Assembly (NCBI RefSeq): GCF_025145645.1
Contig: NZ_CP102252.1
Span: 3,348,001 to 3,412,000 of the forward strand
From: Alistipes senegalensis JC50
Lineage (GTDB): Bacteria; Bacteroidota; Bacteroidia; Bacteroidales; Rikenellaceae
Reading direction: 5' to 3'
DNA length: 64,000 nucleotides
The translations under genes and the position numbers were made by a program. The notes beneath the pieces were generated by a model. It saw only the letters and a program-made list of their open reading frames with translations, searched no databases and was not told the DNA's origin. Position 1 is the first letter of the stretch, and each line of letters begins with the position of its first letter. Positions 26,529 through 35,002 of the stretch are shown here, piece by piece.

Positions 26529-27986
26529 ATGATTAAGCAACTGAACAAGTCGGCCGTGGAAAAGGCCGTCCGTCCCGTCCGCATCCTGCAATTCGGCGAA
26601 GGGAACTTTCTGAGGGCCTTCGTGGACTGGCAGATCGACATCGCCAACGAGAAGGGCGTCATGGATGCCGGAGTGGCTGTATGCCAGCCGATTATCGACC
26701 CCGAGCACAAGGTGCTGGGGATGATCGACCTGATGCACAGGCAGGACAACATGTACCACGTCTATCTGGAGGGCATCGAGAACAAGCAGCCCAAAAAGGA
26801 CGTGCGGCTGGTGAAGAGCGTCATGGACTCGTTCAATCCCTATGTGGACTATGCGACCTACGAGCGTTATTTCCTCTCCCCGGAGCTGAAGATCACCATT
26901 TCGAACACCACCGAGGCGGGCATCCGCTACGAGGAGGGCGACGACCTGACGGCCGAGCCTCCGAAGTCGTACCCCGCGAAAATGACGGCGCTGCTGTACA
27001 AACGTTTCAAGCATTTCAACGGCGATCCGACCAAAGGTCTGTGCATCATCTGCTGCGAGCTGATCGAGAACAACGGTTCGACGCTCTACGAATACGTCAT
27101 CCGGCACGCCGAGTATAACAAGCTAGGCTCCGATTTCATCGACTGGGTCGAAAAGAACTGCCACTTCTGCGACACGCTCGTGGACCGCATCGTGCCGGGA
27201 TTTCCGCGCGAGCAGATCGACGAGATCAAGGAGGAGATCGGCTACGACGACAACCTCGTGGTGAAGGCCGAGTTGTACCACCTGTGGGCCATCGGCGGCC
27301 CGGGCTACAAGGAGGTGATGAAGGAGCTGCCGTTGGACAAGGCGGGTCTGCATGTGATCTTCATGCCTTCGATCAAACAGTTCCGCGACAAGAAGGTCCG
27401 CATTCTGAACGGTTCGCACACGGGCATGGTGTCCATCGCCCTGCAAATGGGCTGTGAGACGGTCATGGACGCTTTCAACACCCCTGCGATCGAGCGGTTC
27501 ATCAACGACATGGTCGCCGAGGAGGTGATTCCGATGATCGAGGAGGACCAGGACGAGTTGAAGCGCTTCGCCGCCGGGATTCTGGAGCGTTTCTACAACC
27601 CCTTTATCAAGCACATGCTCCGTTCCATCTCGCTCAATTCGCTGTCGAAGTGGGAGGCGCGCAACTATCCGACCGTCCGGGACAACTGGTTCAAGGCGCA
27701 GCGCATCGCCGCGCGCGAGTGCTTCACCTTCGCGGCGCTGATGACCCTTTACAGTCCCAAGAGCGGTTTCGAGCCCGACGATACGAAAGAGTTCGTGGAG
27801 TACATCCGTGCCAACTGGGATTCGGCCGATGTCGAGGCCACGATCTCGAAGATCGTAAAGGAGAGCGGCATCTTCACCGTCGATTTCTCGGAGGTTCCGG
27901 GATTCGTCCCGACCGTTGCGGGTTATGTCCGCGACATCGAGGCGTTGGGCATGAAGGATGCTTTGAAGAAGTTTTTAGGAGAGTAA
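26529..27986 (+). CDS. uxaB: Tagaturonate reductase (altronate oxidoreductase)
   Basis: Reduces D-tagaturonate to D-altronate with NADH. The N-terminal dinucleotide-binding segment is RILQFGEGNFLRAFVDW and the C-terminal helical domain of the mannitol-dehydrogenase fold includes LNGSHTGMVSIALQMG and the catalytic Lys region. The 485-residue length matches UxaB rather than the fructuronate reductase UxuB, and no mannonate dehydratase gene is present. Confidence 0.93.
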   Translation: MIKQLNKSAVEKAVRPVRILQFGEGNFLRAFVDWQIDIANEKGVMDAGVAVCQPIIDPEHKVLGMIDLMHRQDNMYHVYLEGIENKQPKKDVRLVKSVMDSFNPYVDYATYERYFLSPELKITISNTTEAGIRYEEGDDLTAEPPKSYPAKMTALLYKRFKHFNGDPTKGLCIICCELIENNGSTLYEYVIRHAEYNKLGSDFIDWVEKNCHFCDTLVDRIVPGFPREQIDEIKEEIGYDDNLVVKAELYHLWAIGGPGYKEVMKELPLDKAGLHVIFMPSIKQFRDKKVRILNGSHTGMVSIALQMGCETVMDAFNTPAIERFINDMVAEEVIPMIEEDQDELKRFAAGILERFYNPFIKHMLRSISLNSLSKWEARNYPTVRDNWFKAQRIAARECFTFAALMTLYSPKSGFEPDDTKEFVEYIRANWDSADVEATISKIVKESGIFTVDFSEVPGFVPTVAGYVRDIEALGMKDALKKFLGE

Positions 27987-27999
27987 CCAGTCAGCTGCT

Positions 28000-28090
28000 C
28001 CGGTGTGGCGTTTCGGACGCTTCATGTCACGGCCTCCGGCCGTGTTTGCAAGTCTGACCCACCCCCAAACCCCCGCCTCGGCGGGGGCTT
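28000..28090 (-). repeat. Stop-proximal-type repeat, copy F, with two GC hairpins
   Basis: On the plus strand CACGGCC/GGCCGTG (28028-28044) and CCCCCGCC/GGCGGGGG (28070-28087) are strong hairpins. Read on the minus strand the second is followed by TTTGGGGGTGGG, like the other copies of the family. It lies between uxaB and uxaA, so on the coding strand it may act as an attenuator or RNA-stability element within the operon. Confidence 0.5.
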
Positions 28091-28125
28091 TATGGGAGCC
28101 GGACGTGCGGGATCATTTTATCGAT

Positions 28126-29616
28126 ATGAAACGATTTCTGAAAATCAATGCCGCGGACAATGTCGCCGTCGCGCTGGCCGACGACCTGCACAAGGGCGAG
28201 ACGGTCGAGGTAGACGGCGTCGGCGTGACGCTTCGGGACGACATCGCCCGGGGGCACAAGTTCGCCCTGCGCGACATCGCCGCGGGCGAGAACGTCGTGA
28301 AATACGGCTATCCGATCGGCCACGCCACGGAGGATATTCCGCAGGGCGGGTGGATTCACTCCCACAACCTGAAAACCAACCTCCGCGACGACCTCGAATA
28401 CACCTATGCCCCGAAGGTCTACGATGTGGCGTATCCCCGGCGCGACGCGAAGGTGATGGGCTACCTGCGCAAGAACGGTGCGATGGGCATCCGCAACGAG
28501 CTGTGGATCGTGCCTTCGGTGGGGTGCGTCAACGGACAGGCGCAGGCCATCGCGGAGCGCGTGAAGCGCGAGTGCGACTGCTCGCACCTCGACGACGTGC
28601 GGGTCTACACCCATAATTACGGCTGTTCGCAGCTGGGCGACGACCATGCCAACACGCAGAAGGCGCTGGCGGCTTTGGTGAAGCACCCCAATGCGGGCGC
28701 CGTGCTGGTGCTGGGCCTCGGGTGCGAGAACAACCAGGTGTCGGCCCTGAAGGAGGTGATCGGCGAGTGGGACGACGAGCGGGTGAAATTCCTGATCGCC
28801 CAGGAGGTCGAGGACGAAATCGAGGCCGGATTCGAAATCTGCCGCGGGCTGGTCGAAAAGACGAAAAGCGATAAACGCCAGCCGCTTCCGCTCTCCTACC
28901 TCAAAGTGGGGTTGAAGTGCGGCGGTTCGGATGGTTTTTCGGGCATCACGGCCAATCCGCTGGTGGGGTTGTTCTCCGACTGGCTGATCGCGCAGGGCGG
29001 GACCACGGTGCTGACGGAGGTTCCCGAGATGTTCGGCGCCGAAACGATCCTGATGGACCGCGCCGCGGACCGCACGGTCTTCGACGAAACGGTCTGCCTG
29101 ATCAACGATTTCAAGCACTATTTCCGCAAGTTCGACCAGCCGATCTACGAGAACCCCTCGCCGGGCAACAAGAAGGGCGGCATCACGACGCTCGAAGAGA
29201 AGTCGTTGGGATGCGTGCAGAAGGGCGGGGCGCAGCCCGTCGTCGATGTGCTGAACTACGCCCGGCCGGTCACGAAACCGGGGCTGAACCTCTTGCAGGC
29301 TCCGGGCAACGACTTGGTGGCCGCTTCGGCGCTGGCCCTGTCGGGCTGCCAGCTGGTGCTCTTCACCACGGGGCGCGGCACGCCGTTCGGGGCTTTCGTG
29401 CCGACGATGAAGATTTCGACCAACACCCGGCTTTCGGAGTTCAAGGCCAACTGGATCGACTTCAACGCCGGAACGCTGGTCGAGGACGAGGAGCCGCAGG
29501 CCGTGCTGGAACGCTTCATCGACAAGGTGCTGGCGACGGCCGACGGCGAGCACCTGAAGCACGAAAAGACGGGTTTCAAGGAGATCGCCATCTTCAAGAC
29601 GGGCGTAACGCTCTGA
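28126..29616 (+). CDS. uxaA: Altronate dehydratase
   Basis: Dehydrates altronate to KDG with an iron cofactor. The N-terminal SAF domain covers about residues 1-95 (AADNVAVALADDLHKGETV), followed by the D-galactarate/altronate dehydratase domain with GLKCGGSDGFSGITANP. The length of 496 residues is normal. ATG at 28126 is chosen because it opens at the SAF domain; upstream in-frame sequence lies in the hairpin-rich repeat. Confidence 0.94.
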   Translation: MKRFLKINAADNVAVALADDLHKGETVEVDGVGVTLRDDIARGHKFALRDIAAGENVVKYGYPIGHATEDIPQGGWIHSHNLKTNLRDDLEYTYAPKVYDVAYPRRDAKVMGYLRKNGAMGIRNELWIVPSVGCVNGQAQAIAERVKRECDCSHLDDVRVYTHNYGCSQLGDDHANTQKALAALVKHPNAGAVLVLGLGCENNQVSALKEVIGEWDDERVKFLIAQEVEDEIEAGFEICRGLVEKTKSDKRQPLPLSYLKVGLKCGGSDGFSGITANPLVGLFSDWLIAQGGTTVLTEVPEMFGAETILMDRAADRTVFDETVCLINDFKHYFRKFDQPIYENPSPGNKKGGITTLEEKSLGCVQKGGAQPVVDVLNYARPVTKPGLNLLQAPGNDLVAASALALSGCQLVLFTTGRGTPFGAFVPTMKISTNTRLSEFKANWIDFNAGTLVEDEEPQAVLERFIDKVLATADGEHLKHEKTGFKEIAIFKTGVTL

Positions 29617-29623
29617 CGGCGCC

Positions 29624-30745
29624 ATGCTGCGTTCGGCGATACTGATGATTCTGCTCTGCCGGGGCCTTTGGGCCTCGGCAGAGACGGTTTATACCGTCGA
29701 TTGCAACGGCGGCGGGGATTTCCGGACCATTCAGGCGTGCTTCGACGCCCTGCCGTCGAAACCCGCGGAGTGGCGCACGGTGCGGATCATGCCCGGCACT
29801 TACCGCGAGAAAGTGACGCTCGACGTTTACAAGGACAAGGTCGTCGTGGTCGGGTGCGGGAAATATCCCGACGACGTGCGGCTGGTCTGGGACGACCATT
29901 CCGGCAAGGTCGTCGATAGCCGGGAGCTGACCACCTACGACAGCTATACCTTTTCGGTGCAGGCCGACGACGTGCTGCTGCACAACCTCGAAGTCTGCAA
30001 CGACGCCGGGAGGGTGGGGCAGGCCGTGGCGCTCGAAACGCGCGGCGACCGCATCTGGATCGACGGCTGCCGCTTGATCGGCAATCAGGACACCTTCTTC
30101 ACGAAAGGATATGTCTCGCGCGTGTTTGTCACGGACTCCTACATCGAGGGTACGACGGATTTCATCTTCGGGCCCTCCATCGTCGAGTTCGTGCATTGCA
30201 CCATCCATTGCAAGGCCGACAGCTTCATCACGGCGGCTTCGACCACCGAGCGCAACAAATACGGATATGTCTTTACCCATTGTCTCGTGACGGCCGCCGA
30301 AGGGGTGACGCGGGTTTACCTCGGGCGTCCGTGGAAATCCACGGCCCGGACGGTGTGGCTGATGTGCGAACTGCCCGGGGCGATTTGCCCCGAAGGGTGG
30401 CGCGACTGGCACGACGCGGCCCGTAAGGGCGACGTGTTTTACGCCGAATTCGGCTGTTACGGTCCGGGCGCCGACCGTTCGGGACGTGTGGCCTGGTCGC
30501 GGGAGCTTACCGTCGGGGAGGCCGTCGATGATTATTGGTTTCCGCGGCCCGGGCAGGGCATTTTTTCGAAAAAGACCGGTTCGGAGGCATTCCGGGCCGA
30601 TTGGTGCCCCGGGAGCGATACCCCTACGGACGTTCTTCCGTTTATCGAGTATCGGATGGACCGCCGGATGGAAGCGACGTTTGGCAAGATGAAAGAGTAT
30701 CTCGACAAACGGCGTGCGGCTGAAAGAGCGTCTGCGGGCGAATAG
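29624..30745 (+). CDS. Pectin methylesterase (CE8), exported
   Basis: Removes methyl groups from homogalacturonan, preparing it for cleavage. A signal peptide (about 1-19) is followed by the right-handed beta-helix pectinesterase domain. The catalytic residues are visible: GNQDT (D156), TTDFIFG (D179) and LGRPW (R235), plus the family block GQAVALE. At 373 residues it is a normal single-domain CE8. It starts 7 bases after uxaA and is the last gene of the operon. It is periplasmic or surface located. Confidence 0.92.
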   Translation: MLRSAILMILLCRGLWASAETVYTVDCNGGGDFRTIQACFDALPSKPAEWRTVRIMPGTYREKVTLDVYKDKVVVVGCGKYPDDVRLVWDDHSGKVVDSRELTTYDSYTFSVQADDVLLHNLEVCNDAGRVGQAVALETRGDRIWIDGCRLIGNQDTFFTKGYVSRVFVTDSYIEGTTDFIFGPSIVEFVHCTIHCKADSFITAASTTERNKYGYVFTHCLVTAAEGVTRVYLGRPWKSTARTVWLMCELPGAICPEGWRDWHDAARKGDVFYAEFGCYGPGADRSGRVAWSRELTVGEAVDDYWFPRPGQGIFSKKTGSEAFRADWCPGSDTPTDVLPFIEYRMDRRMEATFGKMKEYLDKRRAAERASAGE

Positions 30746-30756
30746 TTGCCCGCAGA
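30731..30756. terminator. Hairpin between convergent genes
   Basis: TCTGCGGGC (30731-30739) and GCCCGCAGA (30748-30756) form a perfect 9-bp stem around an 8-base loop containing the methylesterase stop. There is no U-run on the plus strand; the minus-strand fimbrillin gene ends 4 bases away. Confidence 0.5.
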
Positions 30757-30759
30757 CAT

Positions 30760-33489
30760 TCATTTCTCGCGCACGGGGCGCACGGGCAATGCTCCGGAAA
30801 GGTCGGTGGTCTGCATTTCGGCCCTGTCCGTCAGATGGAATACCTGCGCGCGCGTTCCGGTTGCCGGAACCGCCGTCCAGTAACGGGTCTCCTGACCCAT
30901 TCCCTCTCCCCGTCCGCTTCCGGACCGCTGTCCTACCGCCCGGAAAAGGATCGTCCGGTCATCGTCGTGCTGCACGGCCGAGCAATAGAACCGGAAATTC
31001 CGGAATCCGGAGGTTTCCGACGGTCCCTTTGCCGTGTTCGCGGCATCGAACGACGCGAAGGCTCCCGAGGCGGGCACCGTGTATCCGACGGGCGAGGGAT
31101 CGTAAATCGTCTTCACGACTTCGTAATCGCGCACCGACGTTTCGAACCCGTTGGCTGCGGCGTTCCACAAATGCCAGTAAGAGGCGCCGCCGAACCAGCC
31201 GTACGAATCGCTGTAAAACACATACGGAGTTTGTATCGCCTCTGAGAGCTTGGTGCTTCCGTTCACGATCTCGTATCTGTCCGGATAGGTCGTCTTGTCG
31301 CTGTTGTCCGTATTCAGGGCCGGCATCGGGTCCTTGCGCCCGAACTGGAAATAGGGCTGGCTGCCGGGGGAGGCGGTTTCGTATGCCTGCTGGCGAATCG
31401 TGAATGTCTTGCCGTCCGTCTGCGGCTCGTGCCCCGTCTGGGTGATGCGCACCTGCACGTCGCGCGGTCGATAAATGTCGATCAGATCGTTGCTGTACCA
31501 CCCGATGTTGACGGGCAGAAAGTCGTAATGGGTTCCATTGGCCGTTTCTACCGGGACATAATCGTCGAGCCGCTGCCCGGTCACCCAGATATGCCAGCTC
31601 CATACAAGGGTGCTGTTTGCGTTGTCTTCGGCATACAGGGCGATCACGCAGTTGCCCTGGCGGATCGTTCCGGCCTCCACCTCGAAAGCGATGTACTGTA
31701 CGTTTTTTCCGAGCATGTTTCCCTGCGCGGGGGATACTCCGACGTTCTTCACGAGATTGTTCTCGTCCTGCCACAGAATCGCGGCCCTGAATGTACGGTC
31801 GGACGTGATGAACGGAGATTGGATGTCTCTCGAAACGCAGTCCCAGAATGGAAGATCCATACCCCATTCTCCGGCTTTCTTTGCGTAGGCTTCCTGATTG
31901 TCTGCGCCGTTGCGTATCGCATTGCCGTAGATCAGCGGGAAGCGGTACGTGCCCGGCGCATTGACCACATAGCAGTTGGCCGTGTTGACAGGCGTCGTGC
32001 CGCCTGCCGTGGAGAGGTCGTAGTCCGTCACGGCCTCCGCCGTCCGCAGCGACGTGTTCGGGTCTATCGTTTCGTCGATCGGCTTGGAGCCGACCGCAGC
32101 TTCGTATTTCACCTCCTCCACGCTGCCTTCGGCCTGATCCGTGAATCCGGTCACCCATTCGGGACACCGGGAGGTCCAGGTCTTTCCGCCGTCGGTCGAG
32201 AATTCGGCGGACCATGCCAGCGGCGTCGGGGGAAGCTCTTCGGTCTGCCCGGCCTTGACGCGCTCCGCTTTGCGGTAACTCCGGACGGCATAGGCCGCCG
32301 TTCCGCCCCGGTGAGTCAGCACGATGTCGTCGGTCGGCACCTCCAGAATATCCTCCGTCGTGATTTTCGACGACGAAAGGTTGTAGACGACCGTTTTGCC
32401 TATGGGCCATTCGGTGCCTCCGATGTCGGCCGTCATCGTTTGCAGCTCCTCTTCGCCGGGAAGCGTGTATTCGATCACGATCTGCGCATCGGCGGGCAGC
32501 GTCTGCGGCGGCAGCATGAATACGCCGTCGGCATCGGTGAGTTCGTGGCCCGGTTCGGCGTATCCCGGATTCTCCTTGTCTTCGGGGAGGTCTCCGGTCT
32601 CGGGCGCGAGCGCATCGGTGTAGGAACGGACCGCGGGGTCGAGCGTCCATGCGACCGCCGGAGTCCCGGACCCGGCGCCTGCCGCATTCACCCGGAAGGA
32701 GCCTTTGTAACGGACGTTCCTGAGCGAGATCGACCGGATATTGCGCAGCTCCATGCCCGTGGCCGTCGTGCTGACGCGGAATCGGATCGCCGTGAGCACG
32801 TGTTTGAAGACGAGCGGAACTCCCGTCTTTTCGTAGTCCGCGCCGGTGACTCCCGCAATCGAGGCGATCAGCAGGTCCTGCTGCTTTTGCAGGTCGGGGT
32901 CGGTTTCGTAAACGAACGATCCGGCGGGGTCCGACGGTGGGGTGAGGTTGTCGGCCGGATCGGGAACGCAGGCGATGAATCCGAGTTTCTGCCCCGCATA
33001 CCAGCGCCAGTAATACCGTTCCGAAGGCTCCCAGCGGCCGTTTTCCCGAAGGGCGATCTCTTCGCCGGACATCACGTCGAACGATGCGGCGTCCGTGTCC
33101 GTATAACTGTAAGCCCACATCCGGAACGACGCGGGGAAGTCGTCGGTTTCGGTTTGCGTGCCGCGGGTCGCGGCATGCGGTGCTGCGCCGAATCCGTCGG
33201 TCGTCGATACGTCGAGATGGAACGGCCGGTCGCCGCCCAGCAGTTCCGCCGTGAAGCCGCGGTCTTCCTGCGCGAGGACGCCGCCCGTGCGCGTGGAGGC
33301 TCCCTGCACCGGGCCGAGGCCGTCCCAGCCGTTGCGGACCGTCACCGCGAAGCCGATCGAGCCGTCGCCCGGCGCAGAGGCGGATTCCGGCGCGTCTTTC
33401 GTACAGGACCCGGCGAAGGCTCCCGCCGCAAACAGTACGGCGATGCTGAGTCCTGTTCGTGTCATACTTTTCATATCGTTCGTTTTCAA
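30760..33489 (-). CDS. Large fimbrillin-family lipoprotein
   Basis: A lipoprotein signal ends in FAGSC (Cys29). The N-terminal 370 residues match the fimbrillin/Mfa-like family (features such as MWAYSYTD, WYAGQKLGFIACVP, VFKHVLTAIRFRV and the closing VVYNLSSSKIT). The remaining 500 residues form an extra C-terminal region with WSWHIWVTG and aromatic-rich strands. At 909 residues it is much longer than a shaft subunit, so a surface adhesin or tip-like role is more likely. It follows the MATE gene by 45 bases on the same strand; I see no own promoter. Confidence 0.75.
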   Translation of the reverse strand: MKTNDMKSMTRTGLSIAVLFAAGAFAGSCTKDAPESASAPGDGSIGFAVTVRNGWDGLGPVQGASTRTGGVLAQEDRGFTAELLGGDRPFHLDVSTTDGFGAAPHAATRGTQTETDDFPASFRMWAYSYTDTDAASFDVMSGEEIALRENGRWEPSERYYWRWYAGQKLGFIACVPDPADNLTPPSDPAGSFVYETDPDLQKQQDLLIASIAGVTGADYEKTGVPLVFKHVLTAIRFRVSTTATGMELRNIRSISLRNVRYKGSFRVNAAGAGSGTPAVAWTLDPAVRSYTDALAPETGDLPEDKENPGYAEPGHELTDADGVFMLPPQTLPADAQIVIEYTLPGEEELQTMTADIGGTEWPIGKTVVYNLSSSKITTEDILEVPTDDIVLTHRGGTAAYAVRSYRKAERVKAGQTEELPPTPLAWSAEFSTDGGKTWTSRCPEWVTGFTDQAEGSVEEVKYEAAVGSKPIDETIDPNTSLRTAEAVTDYDLSTAGGTTPVNTANCYVVNAPGTYRFPLIYGNAIRNGADNQEAYAKKAGEWGMDLPFWDCVSRDIQSPFITSDRTFRAAILWQDENNLVKNVGVSPAQGNMLGKNVQYIAFEVEAGTIRQGNCVIALYAEDNANSTLVWSWHIWVTGQRLDDYVPVETANGTHYDFLPVNIGWYSNDLIDIYRPRDVQVRITQTGHEPQTDGKTFTIRQQAYETASPGSQPYFQFGRKDPMPALNTDNSDKTTYPDRYEIVNGSTKLSEAIQTPYVFYSDSYGWFGGASYWHLWNAAANGFETSVRDYEVVKTIYDPSPVGYTVPASGAFASFDAANTAKGPSETSGFRNFRFYCSAVQHDDDRTILFRAVGQRSGSGRGEGMGQETRYWTAVPATGTRAQVFHLTDRAEMQTTDLSGALPVRPVREK

Positions 33490-33534
33490 CAGTCGTTTTT
33501 GCCGGTCGGGACATGCCCGGGTCCGGCGGCGGTG

Positions 33535-34854
33535 TCAGACGGCGGCTTTTGCGAGGATGCTCTTCAGACGGCGGGTCATGAAGTACTGGATCACGCCGCG
33601 CAGGAACATGTAGAGCGTGAAGGCCAGCCAGAGGGCGTTGTTGCCGATCAGCGGGTGGCAGGCGTAGTAGATGGCGAAGTAGGCCGCCGTGGACCAGAAC
33701 ATCGAGTCGCGCATGACGCGCGTTTCGGTGGCTCCGACCATGATGCCGTCCATGATGAAGGGCATGGCCGAGGCGACGGGGATCAGGATGATCCAGACGA
33801 TGTAGCGTCCCGCCAGCTCCTCGATCACCGCGGCGTTGGGCGCCGAGGAGTCCACGAACACGCCCACCAGGTCGCGCCACCAGACGAGGTAGATGCCCAC
33901 GAAAACCACCGACACGAGCGTTCCCCAGAAGATGCACTTCCGCAGGCAGTCGCGCAGCGACACGCTGTCGCGGGCGCCGATGAACCGGCCCGTGAGCGCC
34001 TCCGCGGCGTAGGCGAAGCCGTCGTTCATGTAGGAGAAGAGCGTGAACAGCTGCAACAGCAGGGTGTTCACGGCCAGCAGCGCGGGATCGCCCATGCGGG
34101 CCGACGCCCCGGTGAAGAAGGTGTAGACGGCCACGATGCAGAACGTGCGGAGGATGATGTCGCGGTTGATGATGAAAAAGGTTTTCAGGGGTTTGAAGTC
34201 CAGCACCTCGGACCAGTTGACCGAGGTGAGCAGCTGCCGGTATTTGAGCGTGAGCAGCAGCGACGAGAGCCCCACGCCCGTCCATTGGGCGATGACCGAG
34301 GCGTAGGCGATGCCCACGATGCCCATGTCCATTCCGAATGCGAACCACAGGCTGCAAAGGATGTGCACGACGTTGACCGTGATGGCCGTCAGCATCGGGA
34401 AGACGGCGTTCTGCATCCCCGTGAACCAGCCGTTGAAGCCGAAGAGGATGATGCCCGCCGGTACGGCCCAGATGCGGGCGTAGAAATAGTCGCGGGTCAT
34501 CTGGCTGCCGTTCATGGCCCACAGCGCCAGTTCGCCCAGCGGGTATTGCAGCAGGACCATCAGCGCGCCCATCACGGCCGCCACCGACAGCGCCCGGACC
34601 AGCATGTTGGTGCATTCGCGGAAGTTGCCGGCTCCGAACGCCTGGGCCGTGAGGCCGCTGGTGCCCATGCGGACGAACGAACAGTTCCAGTAGATGAAGT
34701 TGAAGATCGACACGCCGATGGCCAGCGCGCCGATCGTGGCGGCGGAATCGGCGCCCCAGTGCCCTGCGATGGCTGTCGAGACGATGCCCATGAGGGGTAC
34801 GGTGATGTTCGAGACGATATTGGGGAGCGCGATGCGCAGTATTTCGCGGTTCAT
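33535..34854 (-). CDS. MATE-family multidrug efflux transporter
   Basis: A 439-residue protein with about twelve hydrophobic segments in two six-helix halves, typical of Na+/H+-coupled MATE exporters (DinF-like branch, from ILRIALPNIVSNITVPLMG and QAFGAGNFRECTNMLVRAL). I start at MNREIL (34854); MTMNREIL at 34860 is possible. A longer in-frame opening to 35070 is rejected because it would include the gene's promoter and overlap the divergent gene. Substrate unknown. Confidence 0.87.
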   Translation of the reverse strand: MNREILRIALPNIVSNITVPLMGIVSTAIAGHWGADSAATIGALAIGVSIFNFIYWNCSFVRMGTSGLTAQAFGAGNFRECTNMLVRALSVAAVMGALMVLLQYPLGELALWAMNGSQMTRDYFYARIWAVPAGIILFGFNGWFTGMQNAVFPMLTAITVNVVHILCSLWFAFGMDMGIVGIAYASVIAQWTGVGLSSLLLTLKYRQLLTSVNWSEVLDFKPLKTFFIINRDIILRTFCIVAVYTFFTGASARMGDPALLAVNTLLLQLFTLFSYMNDGFAYAAEALTGRFIGARDSVSLRDCLRKCIFWGTLVSVVFVGIYLVWWRDLVGVFVDSSAPNAAVIEELAGRYIVWIILIPVASAMPFIMDGIMVGATETRVMRDSMFWSTAAYFAIYYACHPLIGNNALWLAFTLYMFLRGVIQYFMTRRLKSILAKAAV

Positions 34855-34868
34855 GGTCATAACGGGTG

Positions 34869-34876
34869 CAAAGATA
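34869..34876 (-). promoter_or_regulatory. -7 box of the MATE gene
   Basis: TATCTTTG on the minus strand, 14 bases before the ATG at 34854, implying a very short leader. No good TTTG is found at the right distance upstream. Confidence 0.5.
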
Positions 34877-34938
34877 AGGCAAAAGCGGCAAATTTGCGGT
34901 CCGGTTCCGCTTTTATCTTCAATTCGGGCACGCAATGT

Positions 34939-34969
34939 GTTGTTATCCCCGAAACTTGCACTATCTTTG
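34939..34969 (+). promoter_or_regulatory. Promoter of the pseudouridine synthase gene
   Basis: GTTG (34939-34942), 19 bases, then TATCTTTG (34962-34969), followed by a leader of about 26 bases. Confidence 0.7.
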
Positions 34970-35002
34970 CCCCGACACTTTGATATTAGTAGAACAGAAA
35001 CG

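Noticed and set aside
30959..34983. Very long open frames in other phases over the fimbrillin and MATE genes
   Set aside because: They run across two unrelated genes and their boundary, have Arg/His/Gly-rich composition and no family match; the real genes have signal peptides and domains.
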